From positions 1 through 51,756 of the forward strand of contig CAZZZA010000007.1 in NCBI GenBank assembly GCA_964658455.1: 51,756 nucleotides of DNA, given 5' to 3'. Numbering within the stretch: the first letter of the stretch is position 1; the number at the start of each line of letters is the position of its first letter. A program made the position numbers and the translations under genes. Below, piece after piece: positions 28,166-36,819 of the stretch. Source of the stretch: Lichenicola sp964658455 (GTDB lineage: Bacteria > Pseudomonadota > Alphaproteobacteria > Acetobacterales > Acetobacteraceae). The notes under the pieces are model-generated. The model was not told the DNA's origin and searched no databases. It worked only from the letters and a program-made list of their open reading frames with translations.

Positions 28166-28924
28166 TCAGCGCGGCGCCGCGAACGGCGAGACAGTCTCGC
28201 GCAGCAGGGCGATGTCCTGTGGCCGCGACAGGCGATGGTCGCCATCCTTGATCAGCACCACCCGGCAGTCCGCGCTCGTGACCCGCTCGGCGATCGCCAG
28301 CGCCGTCCGCCACGGCACCACGTCGTCGCGCTGGCCGTGCAGCAGCCGCACCGGGCAGGCGAGCGCGATCGGCCGGTGCATCACGCAGCTGGCCTCGCCG
28401 GCGTCGAGCGCCTGGCGGGTCAGCGGCAGCGGGTCCGGCTCGGCCGGCAGCAGCACGGTCTCGCCGCGATCGAGTGCCGCGTTCTGCGCCGCGTCGAGCC
28501 CGGCCGCCATCGCCCGGGTGAAGTCGGGGGCGGCGGCGATGCCGATGAAGCCGGCGACGCGCGCCCCCAGCGCCTCCGCCGCCAGCAGCCCGATCCAGCC
28601 GCCCATCGACGAGCCGACCAGCAGCACCCGGCCGGGCACCAGCGACTCGATCACCGCCAGCGCATCGTCGCGCCAGGAGGCGATGTTGCCGTCCTCGAAC
28701 CGGCCGCCGCTGGCGCCGTGGCCGGCATAGTCCAGCCGCAGCGTGCCGATCGCCGATTCGGCGCCGAACGCCGTCAGCGCGGTCGCCTTGTCGCCGGTCA
28801 TGTCGCTGCGCAGGCCGGGCAGGAACACCAGGGTCGGTGCGTCCAAGCCAGGGGGTGCCGGCCGGTGCAGCGCCGCCAGCCGGTTGCCCGCCCGCATCAC
28901 GCCGTGTGCTGTCTCGTCGCTCAT
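28166..28924 (-). CDS. Alpha/beta hydrolase (ABHD10-like serine hydrolase)
   Basis: A 252-residue alpha/beta hydrolase. Nucleophile elbow GSSMGG (about residues 98-103), acid in HGQRDDVVP and catalytic His in KDGDHRLS complete the triad. The oxyanion-side segment FLPGLRSDMTGDKA resembles the mitochondrial ABHD10 esterase/depalmitoylase group. Likely a small soluble esterase or thioesterase; substrate not predictable. ATG 28924 is the conserved start; in-frame sequence upstream to 29056 overlaps the divergent glycosyltransferase. Confidence 0.85.
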   Translation of the reverse strand: MSDETAHGVMRAGNRLAALHRPAPPGLDAPTLVFLPGLRSDMTGDKATALTAFGAESAIGTLRLDYAGHGASGGRFEDGNIASWRDDALAVIESLVPGRVLLVGSSMGGWIGLLAAEALGARVAGFIGIAAAPDFTRAMAAGLDAAQNAALDRGETVLLPAEPDPLPLTRQALDAGEASCVMHRPIALACPVRLLHGQRDDVVPWRTALAIAERVTSADCRVVLIKDGDHRLSRPQDIALLRETVSPFAAPR

Positions 28925-29016
28925 CGGCACAGGGTAGGGCGTTTCCTGCCGGTTCGGCCACAGGCGGCGCGCGGCCGTGTCGCGGTCGAGGCGCTTGCGT
29001 GGTAAGCCCCGCCCCC

Positions 29017-30204
29017 ATGCCGCCCGTCCACGCCCCCTCCAGCCGGAACCCGGCACCCGGCCCCGTGATCCTGCAGGTGCTGCCGTCGTTGCAGACCGGC
29101 GGCGTCGAGCGCGGCACCATCGAGATGGCGCGCGCCATCGTCGCCGCCGGCGGCACCGCCCTGGTCGCCAGCGCCGGCGGCCGGCTGGTGCCGCAGCTCG
29201 AGCGCGCCGGCGGCATCCATCTCGGGCTCGGCCTGATGACCAAGGATCCGCTGTCGATCTGGCTCAATGCCGGCAAGCTGGCGCGGCTGATCCGCCGGCA
29301 CCGGGTCGATCTGGTGCATGCCCGCTCGCGCGCCCCGGCCTGGTCGGCGCGGATCGCGGCGCGCCGCACCAGGGTGCCGTTCGTGACCACCTGGCACGGC
29401 GTCTATGCCGAGAACCTGCCGTTCAAGCGGCTCTACAACGCGGTGATGGCGTCCGGCGACCGCGTCATCGCCATCAGCGACTTCGTCGCCGCGCGCGTGG
29501 CCGGCCGCTACGGCGTCGGCCCCGACCGGCTGCGCGTGGTGCCGCGCGGCGCCGACACCGACGCCTTCGACCCCGACGCGGTGCGCGGCGATCGGATCCA
29601 GGCGCTGGTGCGCGCCTGGGCGATCCCCGACGGCGCGCGGGTGATCATGCTGCCGGGCCGGCTGACCCCCTGGAAGGGCCATGCGCTGCTGCTCGAGGCG
29701 CTGTCGCGGCTGCGCGACGTGCCGGACTGGGTCTGCGTGCTGGTGGGCCCGTCCGGCTCCGGCAAGCGCGGCCGGTTCGGCACCCAGCTCGCCGCCCAGG
29801 CGGCCCGGCTCGGCATCGCCGGGCGGCTGCGCTTCGCCGGCGCCTGCAACGACATGCCCGCCGCCTTCGCGCTGGCGGATCTGGTGGTGATCCCGTCGCT
29901 GAAGCCGGAGCCGTTCGGCCGCACCATCGTCGAGGCGCAGGCGATGGGCCGGCTGGTGCTGGCGGCGGCGCACGGCGCGGCGCTGGAGACGGTCGAGGAC
30001 GGCATCACCGGGCTGCACGTGCCGCCCGGCGACGCGGCGGCGCTGGCGCGCTCGATCGAGACCGCCCTGACCATGGACGACGCGCTCCGGGCGGCGATCG
30101 CCGAGGACGCGCGCAGCCATGTGCTGGCGCACTACACGATGCAGGCGATGCAACGCAGCACGCTCGACATCTATGCCGAGCTGCTCGCGGCGCCCGGGTC
30201 GTGA
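29017..30204 (+). CDS. Family 4 glycosyltransferase (LPS/surface glycan type)
   Basis: A 395-residue GT-B transferase. Acceptor domain: VLPSLQTGGVERGT near residues 18-31, VHARSRAPAW; donor domain: PGRLTPWKGH, and the E-x7-E region KPEPFGRTIVEAQAMG. Similar proteins extend LPS core or O-antigen. The next gene, a GT9 heptosyltransferase-like enzyme, starts within its stop (GTGA), so the pair form an operon for one glycan. No ribosome site is obvious before ATG 29017. Confidence 0.88.
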   Translation: MPPVHAPSSRNPAPGPVILQVLPSLQTGGVERGTIEMARAIVAAGGTALVASAGGRLVPQLERAGGIHLGLGLMTKDPLSIWLNAGKLARLIRRHRVDLVHARSRAPAWSARIAARRTRVPFVTTWHGVYAENLPFKRLYNAVMASGDRVIAISDFVAARVAGRYGVGPDRLRVVPRGADTDAFDPDAVRGDRIQALVRAWAIPDGARVIMLPGRLTPWKGHALLLEALSRLRDVPDWVCVLVGPSGSGKRGRFGTQLAAQAARLGIAGRLRFAGACNDMPAAFALADLVVIPSLKPEPFGRTIVEAQAMGRLVLAAAHGAALETVEDGITGLHVPPGDAAALARSIETALTMDDALRAAIAEDARSHVLAHYTMQAMQRSTLDIYAELLAAPGS

Positions 30205-31148
30205 CGCCGGGCAGCAGGCGCCGCATCCTGGTGATCAAGCTGGGCGCGCTCGGCGACCTGGTGCAGGCGTTCGCGCCGTTCGCGGCGATCCGCGCGCACC
30301 ACCCCGGCGACCACATCACCCTGCTCACCACCGCGCCGTTCGTCGGCCTGTCGAGCGCCAGCCCCTGGTTCGACGCGGTCACCGTCGATGCGCGCCCGGC
30401 GCCGTGGAACCTGCGCGGCCTGCGCCGGCTGCGCGCGCAGCTGAGCGGGTTCGACTTCGTCTACGATCTGCAGACCTCGGCGCGGTCGTCGCGCTACCGC
30501 CGGCTGGCCGGTGACGCCGGCTGGTCCGGCATCGCGCCGGGCGCCTCGCACCCCGACGCCGACCCGGATCGCGACCGGCTGCATACCCGCATCCGCCAGG
30601 CCGGACAGCTCGCCCAGGCCGGCATCGCCAGCGTCGGCACGCCGGACCTGTCCTGGCTGGCGTCATACGGGCCGCGGCTTCCCGGGCGGCTGGCGCTGCT
30701 GGTTCCCGGCGCCAGCCCGAAACATCCGCAGAAGCGCTGGCCGGCCGAGCGGTTCGGCGCGCTGGCGACCGGACTGGCACGCGACGGCTTCGTCCCGGTG
30801 ATCGCCGGCGCCGCCGCCGACCGGCCGCTGGCGGCCATCATCCGCCGGTGCTGCCCGCCGGCGCACGACCTCACCGGCGCCACCAGCCTGCTCGAGCTGG
30901 GCGGGCTGGCCGGCCGCGCGTCGCTGGCGATCGGCAACGATACCGGCCCGATGCACCTCGCCGCCGCGATGGGCTGCCCGTCCCTGGTGCTGTTCTCCGC
31001 GCACAGCGACCCGGCGCTGACGGCACCGGTCGGCGCGACGCCGGACCAGGTCGCGTTGCTGCGGGTGCGCGACCTGTCCGGGCTGGCGCTCGACACGGTC
31101 ACCGCGCGGCTGCGCGCGCTGGCGCCGCGGGAGCCGCGCCCGGCCTGA
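30201..31148 (+). CDS. Family 9 glycosyltransferase (heptosyltransferase-like)
   Basis: A 315-residue inverting GT9 enzyme. N terminus RRILVIKLGALGDLVQAF is the WaaC/WaaF-type acceptor motif; the donor domain has LVPGASPKHPQKRWP and GNDTGPMHLAAAMGCP, the ADP-heptose-binding loop. It probably adds heptose or a related sugar to LPS core. GTG 30201 overlaps the preceding stop by 4 nt, indicating coupled translation. Confidence 0.88.
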   Translation: MTPGSRRRILVIKLGALGDLVQAFAPFAAIRAHHPGDHITLLTTAPFVGLSSASPWFDAVTVDARPAPWNLRGLRRLRAQLSGFDFVYDLQTSARSSRYRRLAGDAGWSGIAPGASHPDADPDRDRLHTRIRQAGQLAQAGIASVGTPDLSWLASYGPRLPGRLALLVPGASPKHPQKRWPAERFGALATGLARDGFVPVIAGAAADRPLAAIIRRCCPPAHDLTGATSLLELGGLAGRASLAIGNDTGPMHLAAAMGCPSLVLFSAHSDPALTAPVGATPDQVALLRVRDLSGLALDTVTARLRALAPREPRPA

Positions 31149-31219
31149 GGGTTGCGGCGCTGGCGTGCCTTACGCCATACGACACCCTGCTTCCCGCTTG
31201 TGTTCCGGAGTTGCCGCGC

Positions 31220-33160
31220 ATGCCCGCCATCACCCTGCCAGACGGAACCGTCCGCCGCTTCGACGGCCCGGTGACCGGCACGGCGGTGGCCGCCGCCATC
31301 GGTCCGGGTCTGGCCAAGGCGGCGCTGGCGATGGAGCTTGACGGCGTACTCGCCGACCTGTCGCGCGAGATCGCGCAGGACGCCACGGTCCGCTTCATCA
31401 CCCGCAAGGACGAGGCCGCCCTGGGCCTGATCCGCCACGACGTCGCGCATGTGCTGGCGGAGGCGGTGCAGTCGCTGCACCCCGGCACCCAGGTCACCAT
31501 CGGCCCGGCGATCGAGAACGGCTTCTACTACGATTTCTCCCGCAACGAGCCGTTCACCCCGGACGATTTCGCCGCCATCGAGGCGCGCATGCGCGAGATC
31601 ATCGCCGCCAACGCGCCGTTCGTGCGCGAGGAATGGCCGCGCGCCGAGGCGATCGCCTTCTTCGAGACCAGGGGCGAGCGCTTCAAGGCGGAACTGATCC
31701 GCGACCTGCCGGACGGCGAGACGATCTCGATCTACCGCCAGGGCGACTGGCTCGATCTCTGCCGCGGCCCGCACATGCGCGGCACCGGCGATGTCGGCCA
31801 GGCGTTCAAGCTGATGAAGGTGGCCGGGGCCTACTGGCGCGGCGACCACCGCAACCCGATGCTGACCCGCATCTACGGCACCGCCTGGCGCGACCAGAAG
31901 GAACTCGACGCGCACCTGCTGCAGCTCGAGGAGGCGGAACGGCGCGACCACCGGCGCATCGGCCGCGAGATGGACCTGTTCCATATCCAGGAGGAGGCCA
32001 CCGGCTCGATCTTCTGGCATCCCAAGGGCTGGCGGCTATACTGCGTGCTGCAGGACTACATGCGGCGGATGCAGAACGCGGCCGCGTATCAGGAGGTGCG
32101 CACCCCGCAGCTGGTGGACCGGGTGCTGTGGGAGCAGTCCGGGCACTGGGAGAACTACCGCGAGCACATGTTCATCGCCACCGTCGAGGACGAGGACAAG
32201 ACGCTGGCGCTGAAGCCGATGAACTGCCCCTGCCATGTGCAGATCTTCCGCCACGGGCTGCGCTCGTATCGCGAACTGCCGCTGCGCATGGCCGAGTTCG
32301 GCGCCTGCCACCGCTACGAGCCGTCCGGCGCGCTGCACGGCATCATGCGGGTGCGCTCCTTCGTCCAGGACGACGCGCACATCTTCTGCACCGAGGACCA
32401 GATCGCGCCGGAGACGGCGCGCTTCGTCGCCATGCTGGCCACCGTGTATCGCGATCTCGGCTTCGAGGGCTTCCGGGTGAAGTTCGCCGACCGTCCGGAG
32501 AACCGGGCCGGCGACGAGGCGAGCTGGGACAAGGCGGAGGCGGCGCTGATCGAGGCCTGCCGGCTGGCCGGCGTCGCCTACGAGCACAATCCGGGCGAGG
32601 GGGCGTTCTACGGCCCCAAGCTGGAGTTCGTGCTGCGCGACGCGATCGGCCGCGATTGGCAGTGCGGCACGCTGCAGGTCGACTACGTGCTGCCCGACCG
32701 GCTCGACGCCAGCTATATCGGCGAGGACAGCGCCCGGCACCGTCCGGTGATGCTGCACCGGGCGATCCTCGGCAGCTTCGAGCGCTTCCTGGGCATCCTG
32801 ATCGAGCAGTTCGCCGGCCGGTTCCCGCTCTGGCTGGCGCCGGTGCAGGTGGTGGTGGCCTCGATCGTCAGCGACGCCGAGCCCTATGCGCTGGAGGTGG
32901 TGGCAGCGCTGACCCGCGCCGGCCTGCTCGCCCAGGCCGACACCGCCAACGAGAAGATCAACGCCAAGATCCGCACCCACAGCCTGGCACGGGTGCCGGT
33001 GATCCTGGTGGTCGGCCGCAAGGAGGCGGAGGCTGGCACGGTGGCGATGCGCCGTCTCGGCGGCGCCGAGCAGACCCTGCTCGGGCTCGACGCGGCGGTC
33101 GCGGCCCTTGCGTCGGAGGCGATGCCGCCCGATCTCAGGCGGGCGGGGTCGCCGGCCTGA
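31220..33160 (+). CDS. thrS: Threonyl-tRNA synthetase
   Basis: A 646-residue class II synthetase with full architecture: TGS domain (1-64), editing domain with HDVAH and the later CRGPHM, catalytic core with zinc ligand Cys 336 in MNCPC and a second His in the DDAHIFC segment, motif 3 HRAILGSFER, and an anticodon-binding domain from about 540. It charges tRNA-Thr and clears mis-charged serine. CGGAG lies about 10 nt before ATG 31220. infC follows 104 nt downstream, the common thrS-infC order. Confidence 0.97.
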   Translation: MPAITLPDGTVRRFDGPVTGTAVAAAIGPGLAKAALAMELDGVLADLSREIAQDATVRFITRKDEAALGLIRHDVAHVLAEAVQSLHPGTQVTIGPAIENGFYYDFSRNEPFTPDDFAAIEARMREIIAANAPFVREEWPRAEAIAFFETRGERFKAELIRDLPDGETISIYRQGDWLDLCRGPHMRGTGDVGQAFKLMKVAGAYWRGDHRNPMLTRIYGTAWRDQKELDAHLLQLEEAERRDHRRIGREMDLFHIQEEATGSIFWHPKGWRLYCVLQDYMRRMQNAAAYQEVRTPQLVDRVLWEQSGHWENYREHMFIATVEDEDKTLALKPMNCPCHVQIFRHGLRSYRELPLRMAEFGACHRYEPSGALHGIMRVRSFVQDDAHIFCTEDQIAPETARFVAMLATVYRDLGFEGFRVKFADRPENRAGDEASWDKAEAALIEACRLAGVAYEHNPGEGAFYGPKLEFVLRDAIGRDWQCGTLQVDYVLPDRLDASYIGEDSARHRPVMLHRAILGSFERFLGILIEQFAGRFPLWLAPVQVVVASIVSDAEPYALEVVAALTRAGLLAQADTANEKINAKIRTHSLARVPVILVVGRKEAEAGTVAMRRLGGAEQTLLGLDAAVAALASEAMPPDLRRAGSPA

Positions 33161-33252
33161 CGCGCGCGCCTCGGCGCGTGCCAGGGTTGCGCATTGCCGT
33201 TCACCACTTGACAACGAACGCGTGCTAGCCTCACCCACGCATCCACTTCAGC

Positions 33253-33267
33253 AGGAGCAGTCCAATA
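33253..33267 (+). promoter_or_regulatory. Ribosome site and ATA start codon of infC
   Basis: AGGAG (33253-33257) stands 7 nt before ATA (33265-33267). The in-frame ATG at 33280 has no ribosome site. The codons from ATA read (M)ARPPM, an N terminus I know from related IF-3 proteins. The rare start is therefore the likely real one and would allow IF-3 to repress its own translation. Confidence 0.75.
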
Positions 33268-33801
33268 GCCAGACCCCCGATGCCCGCGCCGCCGACTCGC
33301 GAGGGCCCCCGCGTCAATGAAGAAATCCGCGTCCCCTCGGTCCGCCTGATCGACGAGGAAGGCGAGATGCAGGGTGTGATGACGACCCGCGACGCGATGC
33401 AGCGTGCCTTTTCCGTCGGGCTCGACCTGCTGGAAATAAGCCCGAACGCCGAACCGCCTGTCGTGAAGATCCTCGACTACGGCAAGTTCAAGTACGAGCA
33501 GCAGAAGAAGAAGAACGAGGCCCGCAAGAAGCAGAAGGTCATCGAGATCAAGGAAGTCAAGGTTCGTCCGAATATCGACGAGAACGACTACCAGGTTAAG
33601 ATGCGGGCGATGAAGTCCTTTATCGAGGAGGGCGACAAGGTCAAGGTGACGCTGCGGTTCCGCGGCCGCGAGATGGCGCACCAGGATCTCGGCGTGAAGG
33701 TGCTGGAGCGCATCCGCGGCGACCTGGACGAGCGCGCCAAGGTCGAACAGATGCCGCGCATGGAGAACCGCCAGATGATCATGGTACTCTCGCCGCGCTG
33801 A
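33265..33801 (+). CDS. infC: Translation initiation factor IF-3 with ATA start
   Basis: A 178-residue IF-3. N-terminal domain has NEEIRVPSVRLIDEEGEMQG and GLDLLEISPNAEPPVVKILD; a lysine-rich helical linker (KFKYEQQKKKNEARKKQK) joins the C-terminal domain ending MENRQMIMVLSPR, which binds the 30S platform. IF-3 blocks premature 50S joining and rejects non-canonical start codons. Its own start appears to be ATA 33265 with a well-placed AGGAG, paralleling the AUU start and autoregulation of E. coli infC. A TTGACA at 33208-33213 could be a -35 but no matching -10 is clear. A strong terminator follows. Confidence 0.93.
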   Translation: MARPPMPAPPTREGPRVNEEIRVPSVRLIDEEGEMQGVMTTRDAMQRAFSVGLDLLEISPNAEPPVVKILDYGKFKYEQQKKKNEARKKQKVIEIKEVKVRPNIDENDYQVKMRAMKSFIEEGDKVKVTLRFRGREMAHQDLGVKVLERIRGDLDERAKVEQMPRMENRQMIMVLSPR

Positions 33802-33808
33802 CATCCCG

Positions 33809-33837
33809 GCCGGTCACCGCCTGGTGACCGGCTTTTT
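33809..33837 (+). terminator. Rho-independent terminator after infC
   Basis: Perfect 10-bp stem GCCGGTCACC / GGTGACCGGC with a GCCT loop followed by TTTTT, starting 8 nt after the infC stop. It ends the thrS-infC unit, or infC alone. Confidence 0.93.
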
Positions 33838-33848
33838 CGTGGCTGCCG

Positions 33849-34865
33849 TTACCCCCAGCCCTCCAGCACGATCTTGCCCCTGGTGCGGCCGCTCTCGATC
33901 AGGGCGTGGGCGCGCCTGAGGTTCGCCGCCGAGATGCTGCCGAAGCGCTCCGACGCGGTGCTCTGCAGCGCGCCGGCATCGACCATCCTGGCGACCTCGT
34001 TCAGCAACCTGCCCTGCTCGGCGATGTCCGGCGTCGCGAACATCGAGCGGGTGAACATGAACTCCCAATGCACCGACACGCTCTTGCGCTTGAACGGCAG
34101 GATGTCGAGCGTCTCCGGATCGTCGATCAGCGCGAAGCGGCCCTGCGGCGCGATCAGCTCGGCGATCGCTGCCAGATGCTGGCCGGTGTTGGTGGTCGAG
34201 AACACGAAGCCGGGCCGGCCCAGACCCAGCGCCGCCACCGCCTCTGCCAGCGGCCGGGAATGGTCGACGACATGGTGCGCGCCGAGCAGCCGGGTCCATT
34301 CCACCGTCTCCGGACGGGAGGCGGTCGCGATCACCGTCAGGTCGGTCAGTTGCCGCACCAGCTGGATCGCGACCGAGCCGACGCCGCCGGCGCCGCCGAC
34401 GATCAGCACCGCCGGCGCCGCGCCCGGCACCGCGCGACGGATATCGAGCCGGTCGAACAGGGCCTCCCAGGCGGTGATCGCGGTCAGCGGCAGGGCGGCC
34501 GCCTCGCCCGCTTGCAGGGTCGCAGGGCGGCGCCCGACCAGCCGTTCGTCGACCAGATGGAATTCGGCGTTGGTGCCGGGCCGCTCCAGCGCCCCGGCGT
34601 AGAAGACCGGGTCGCCGGCGCCGAACAGGGTCGCCTCCGGGCCGGCCGCCTCGACGGTCCCGGCGGCGTCATAGCCCAGCACCTTCCACTGGCCGGCTTC
34701 CGGCTCGGCGCGGCCCCGGACCTTGGCATCCACCGGGTTCACCGAGACCGCCTCGATACGGACCAGGAGGTCGCGACCGGACGGCACCGGGCGCGGCACT
34801 TCGATGTCGGCCAGGCAGGCCGGGTCGGTGGCGGGCAGGGAGCGCTGGTAACCGATGGCACGCAT
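33849..34865 (-). CDS. Zinc-binding-dehydrogenase-family MDR oxidoreductase (ZADH type)
   Basis: A 338-residue MDR protein of the adh_fam_2 kind. Opening MRAIGYQRSLP, GroES domain with VSVNPVDAKVRG and LGYDAAGTVEA, NAD(P)H site VGGAGGVGSVAIQLVRQL, and closing SGRTRGKIVLEGWG. Zinc ligands are not conserved, so a quinone- or enone-reductase activity is likelier than alcohol oxidation. ATG 34865 matches the family start; the frame is open to 34967 but the extra sequence is unlike the family. It is divergent from the type III PKS operon by 152 nt; a shared role is possible but not shown. Confidence 0.85.
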   Translation of the reverse strand: MRAIGYQRSLPATDPACLADIEVPRPVPSGRDLLVRIEAVSVNPVDAKVRGRAEPEAGQWKVLGYDAAGTVEAAGPEATLFGAGDPVFYAGALERPGTNAEFHLVDERLVGRRPATLQAGEAAALPLTAITAWEALFDRLDIRRAVPGAAPAVLIVGGAGGVGSVAIQLVRQLTDLTVIATASRPETVEWTRLLGAHHVVDHSRPLAEAVAALGLGRPGFVFSTTNTGQHLAAIAELIAPQGRFALIDDPETLDILPFKRKSVSVHWEFMFTRSMFATPDIAEQGRLLNEVARMVDAGALQSTASERFGSISAANLRRAHALIESGRTRGKIVLEGWG

Positions 34866-35017
34866 GGATGGGGCCCCGTCTGTTGTCGATGGTTGATGTC
34901 GCCCGACGCAAACGCGCCCGGCGGCCCCGGGTGCCCGCGCGGACGCGGCATGCCGGTCGGTTTGCATCCGGACCCTGGCGGCACCACGTAGAGTGTCGGG
35001 ACGAGCACGGTGAGGTC

Positions 35018-36097
35018 ATGACGGACGCCTACCTGAATGGCGTCGGCACGTCGGTGCCGCCGCATGACGTCCATCACGCCTTCCTGCGCTTCGCCACGAC
35101 GCTGCTGCCCGACGCGCGGCGGCAGCGGCTGTTCTCGCGCATGGCCGAGCGCAGCGGCATCACCCACCGCTACTCCACCATCGACACCATCGACGACCCG
35201 GAAGGGGCCGAACTCGACCGCGACGGCTTCTACCGGAGCGGCGATTTCCCCTCGACCAGAACCAGGATGCGCCGCTTCGAGCGTGCCGCGCTGCCGCTGG
35301 CGGTATCCGCCTGCGCGGCGCTGCACCGCCGTCTGGCTGACGGGTTCGAGGCCGCAAGCATCACCCATCTGGTGGTGACCTCCTGCACCGGCTTCTTCGC
35401 CCCCGGGCTGGATCTGCAACTGGTCACGGCGCTCGGCCTGCCCTCGTCGGTGGAACGCACCATGATCGGCTTCATGGGCTGCTACGCGGCGTTCAACGCG
35501 CTGAAGGTGGCGCGCCACATCGTGCGCTCTGAGCCGGACGCGCGGGTGCTGCTGGTCAATATCGAACTCTGCACCCTGCATCTCCAGGAAACCGACGATC
35601 TCGAACAGATCCTGTCCTTCATGGTGTTCGCCGACGGCTGCACCGCGGCGCTGGTATCGGCGGCGCCGCACGGGCTGGCACTCGACGGATTCCACGCCGA
35701 GCTGCTGCCGGACACCGATCCGCTGATCACCTGGCATATCGGCGATCTCGGTTTCGACATGCTGCTGTCCGGTCAGGTGCCCGGCGCGATCGCCAGCGGG
35801 CTCGGCCGCAACGCGGCGCGCATCCTCGGCGACGGGCCGGCGCCGGCGCTGTGGGCGGTGCATCCCGGCGGCCGCTCGGTGCTGGACGCGGTCGCCGGCG
35901 CGCTGTCGCTGCCGCCTGACGCGCTTGCCGATTCGCGTGCCGTGCTCGACGGGTTCGGCAACATGAGTTCGTGCACGGTGCTGTTCGTGCTCGACCGCAT
36001 GCTGCGCGCCGGCCTGCCCGCCGGCACGCCCGGCATCGCCATGGGCTTCGGCCCCGGCCTGGTCGCCGAGACGATGCGGTTCAGGATCGCCGGATGA
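35018..36097 (+). CDS. Type III polyketide synthase
   Basis: A 359-residue chalcone-synthase-fold ketosynthase. The catalytic triad is Cys 123 (TSCTGF), His 282 (VHPGG) and Asn 315 (GFGNMSS), and the GFGPG loop is at 343-347. Type III enzymes load an acyl-CoA starter and extend it with malonyl-CoA to give resorcinols, pyrones or phloroglucinols. GAGG lies just before ATG 35018. The stop overlaps a methyltransferase start (ATGA), which in turn overlaps an FAD oxidoreductase, so all three act on one product. The starter, probably a fatty acyl-CoA or ACP by analogy, is inference. Confidence 0.93.
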   Translation: MTDAYLNGVGTSVPPHDVHHAFLRFATTLLPDARRQRLFSRMAERSGITHRYSTIDTIDDPEGAELDRDGFYRSGDFPSTRTRMRRFERAALPLAVSACAALHRRLADGFEAASITHLVVTSCTGFFAPGLDLQLVTALGLPSSVERTMIGFMGCYAAFNALKVARHIVRSEPDARVLLVNIELCTLHLQETDDLEQILSFMVFADGCTAALVSAAPHGLALDGFHAELLPDTDPLITWHIGDLGFDMLLSGQVPGAIASGLGRNAARILGDGPAPALWAVHPGGRSVLDAVAGALSLPPDALADSRAVLDGFGNMSSCTVLFVLDRMLRAGLPAGTPGIAMGFGPGLVAETMRFRIAG

Positions 36098-36819
36098 CGC
36101 GCTTCGCCCATCGCGTGCTGCTGCCGGAGCTGATGGACACCGAGCCCTGCGGCTCCGACACCTTCCGCGCCTGCCTGGTGGACCTGTCCAAGGTCAACCG
36201 GCTCACCCTGGCCTACCGTCCGACGCTGGCGTTCCTGCGCCGCGCCGCCCGGTCGCTGCCGCCGGGCCGGGCGCTGCGCCTGCTCGATGTCGGCGGCGGC
36301 TATGGCGACGCGCTGCGCCATATCGACCGCTGGGCCGCCAGGCGCGGCATCGCCCTGGAGATGACCAGCGTCGACCTGTCGCCCTGGTCGCGCGCGGCCG
36401 GCGAGGGCGCCGCGCCGACCCGGACGCCGATTCGCTTCGTCACCGCCAACGTCTTCGACTACCAGCCCGACGCGCCGCCGGACGTGGTGATCTCGTCGCT
36501 GTTCGCGCACCATCTCGAGGACCGCGACGTGGTGCGGTTCCTGCAATGGATGGAGCGCCACGCCACGCGCGGCTGGTTCGTCAACGACCTGCACCGCCAC
36601 CCGCTGCCGTACTGGTTCTTCCGCCTGCTCTCGCGCGCCATGCGCTGGCACCGGTTCGTGCGGCATGACGGTCCGGTCTCGATCGGCCGCGCCTTCGTGC
36701 GCGCCGACTGGCAGCGCCTGATCGCCGAAGCCGGGCTGCCCGCCGGCGCGGTCGCGATCCGCTGGTGGCTGCCGTTCCGCTACGGCGTCACCCGCTTCAT
36801 GCCGCGCCCGCGCCCGTGA
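36094..36819 (+). CDS. Class I SAM-dependent methyltransferase (PKS tailoring)
   Basis: A 241-residue methyltransferase. SAM motif I is LLDVGGGYGDALRH near residues 63-76, motif II acidic residue in MTSVDLSPWS, and PPDVVISSLFAHHLED forms motif IV/V. The segment DLHRHPLPYWFFRLLSRAM resembles methyltransferases that follow type III PKS genes in other proteobacteria. It probably O- or C-methylates the polyketide. Four-nucleotide overlaps at both ends couple it to its neighbours. Confidence 0.87.
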   Translation: MTRFAHRVLLPELMDTEPCGSDTFRACLVDLSKVNRLTLAYRPTLAFLRRAARSLPPGRALRLLDVGGGYGDALRHIDRWAARRGIALEMTSVDLSPWSRAAGEGAAPTRTPIRFVTANVFDYQPDAPPDVVISSLFAHHLEDRDVVRFLQWMERHATRGWFVNDLHRHPLPYWFFRLLSRAMRWHRFVRHDGPVSIGRAFVRADWQRLIAEAGLPAGAVAIRWWLPFRYGVTRFMPRPRP

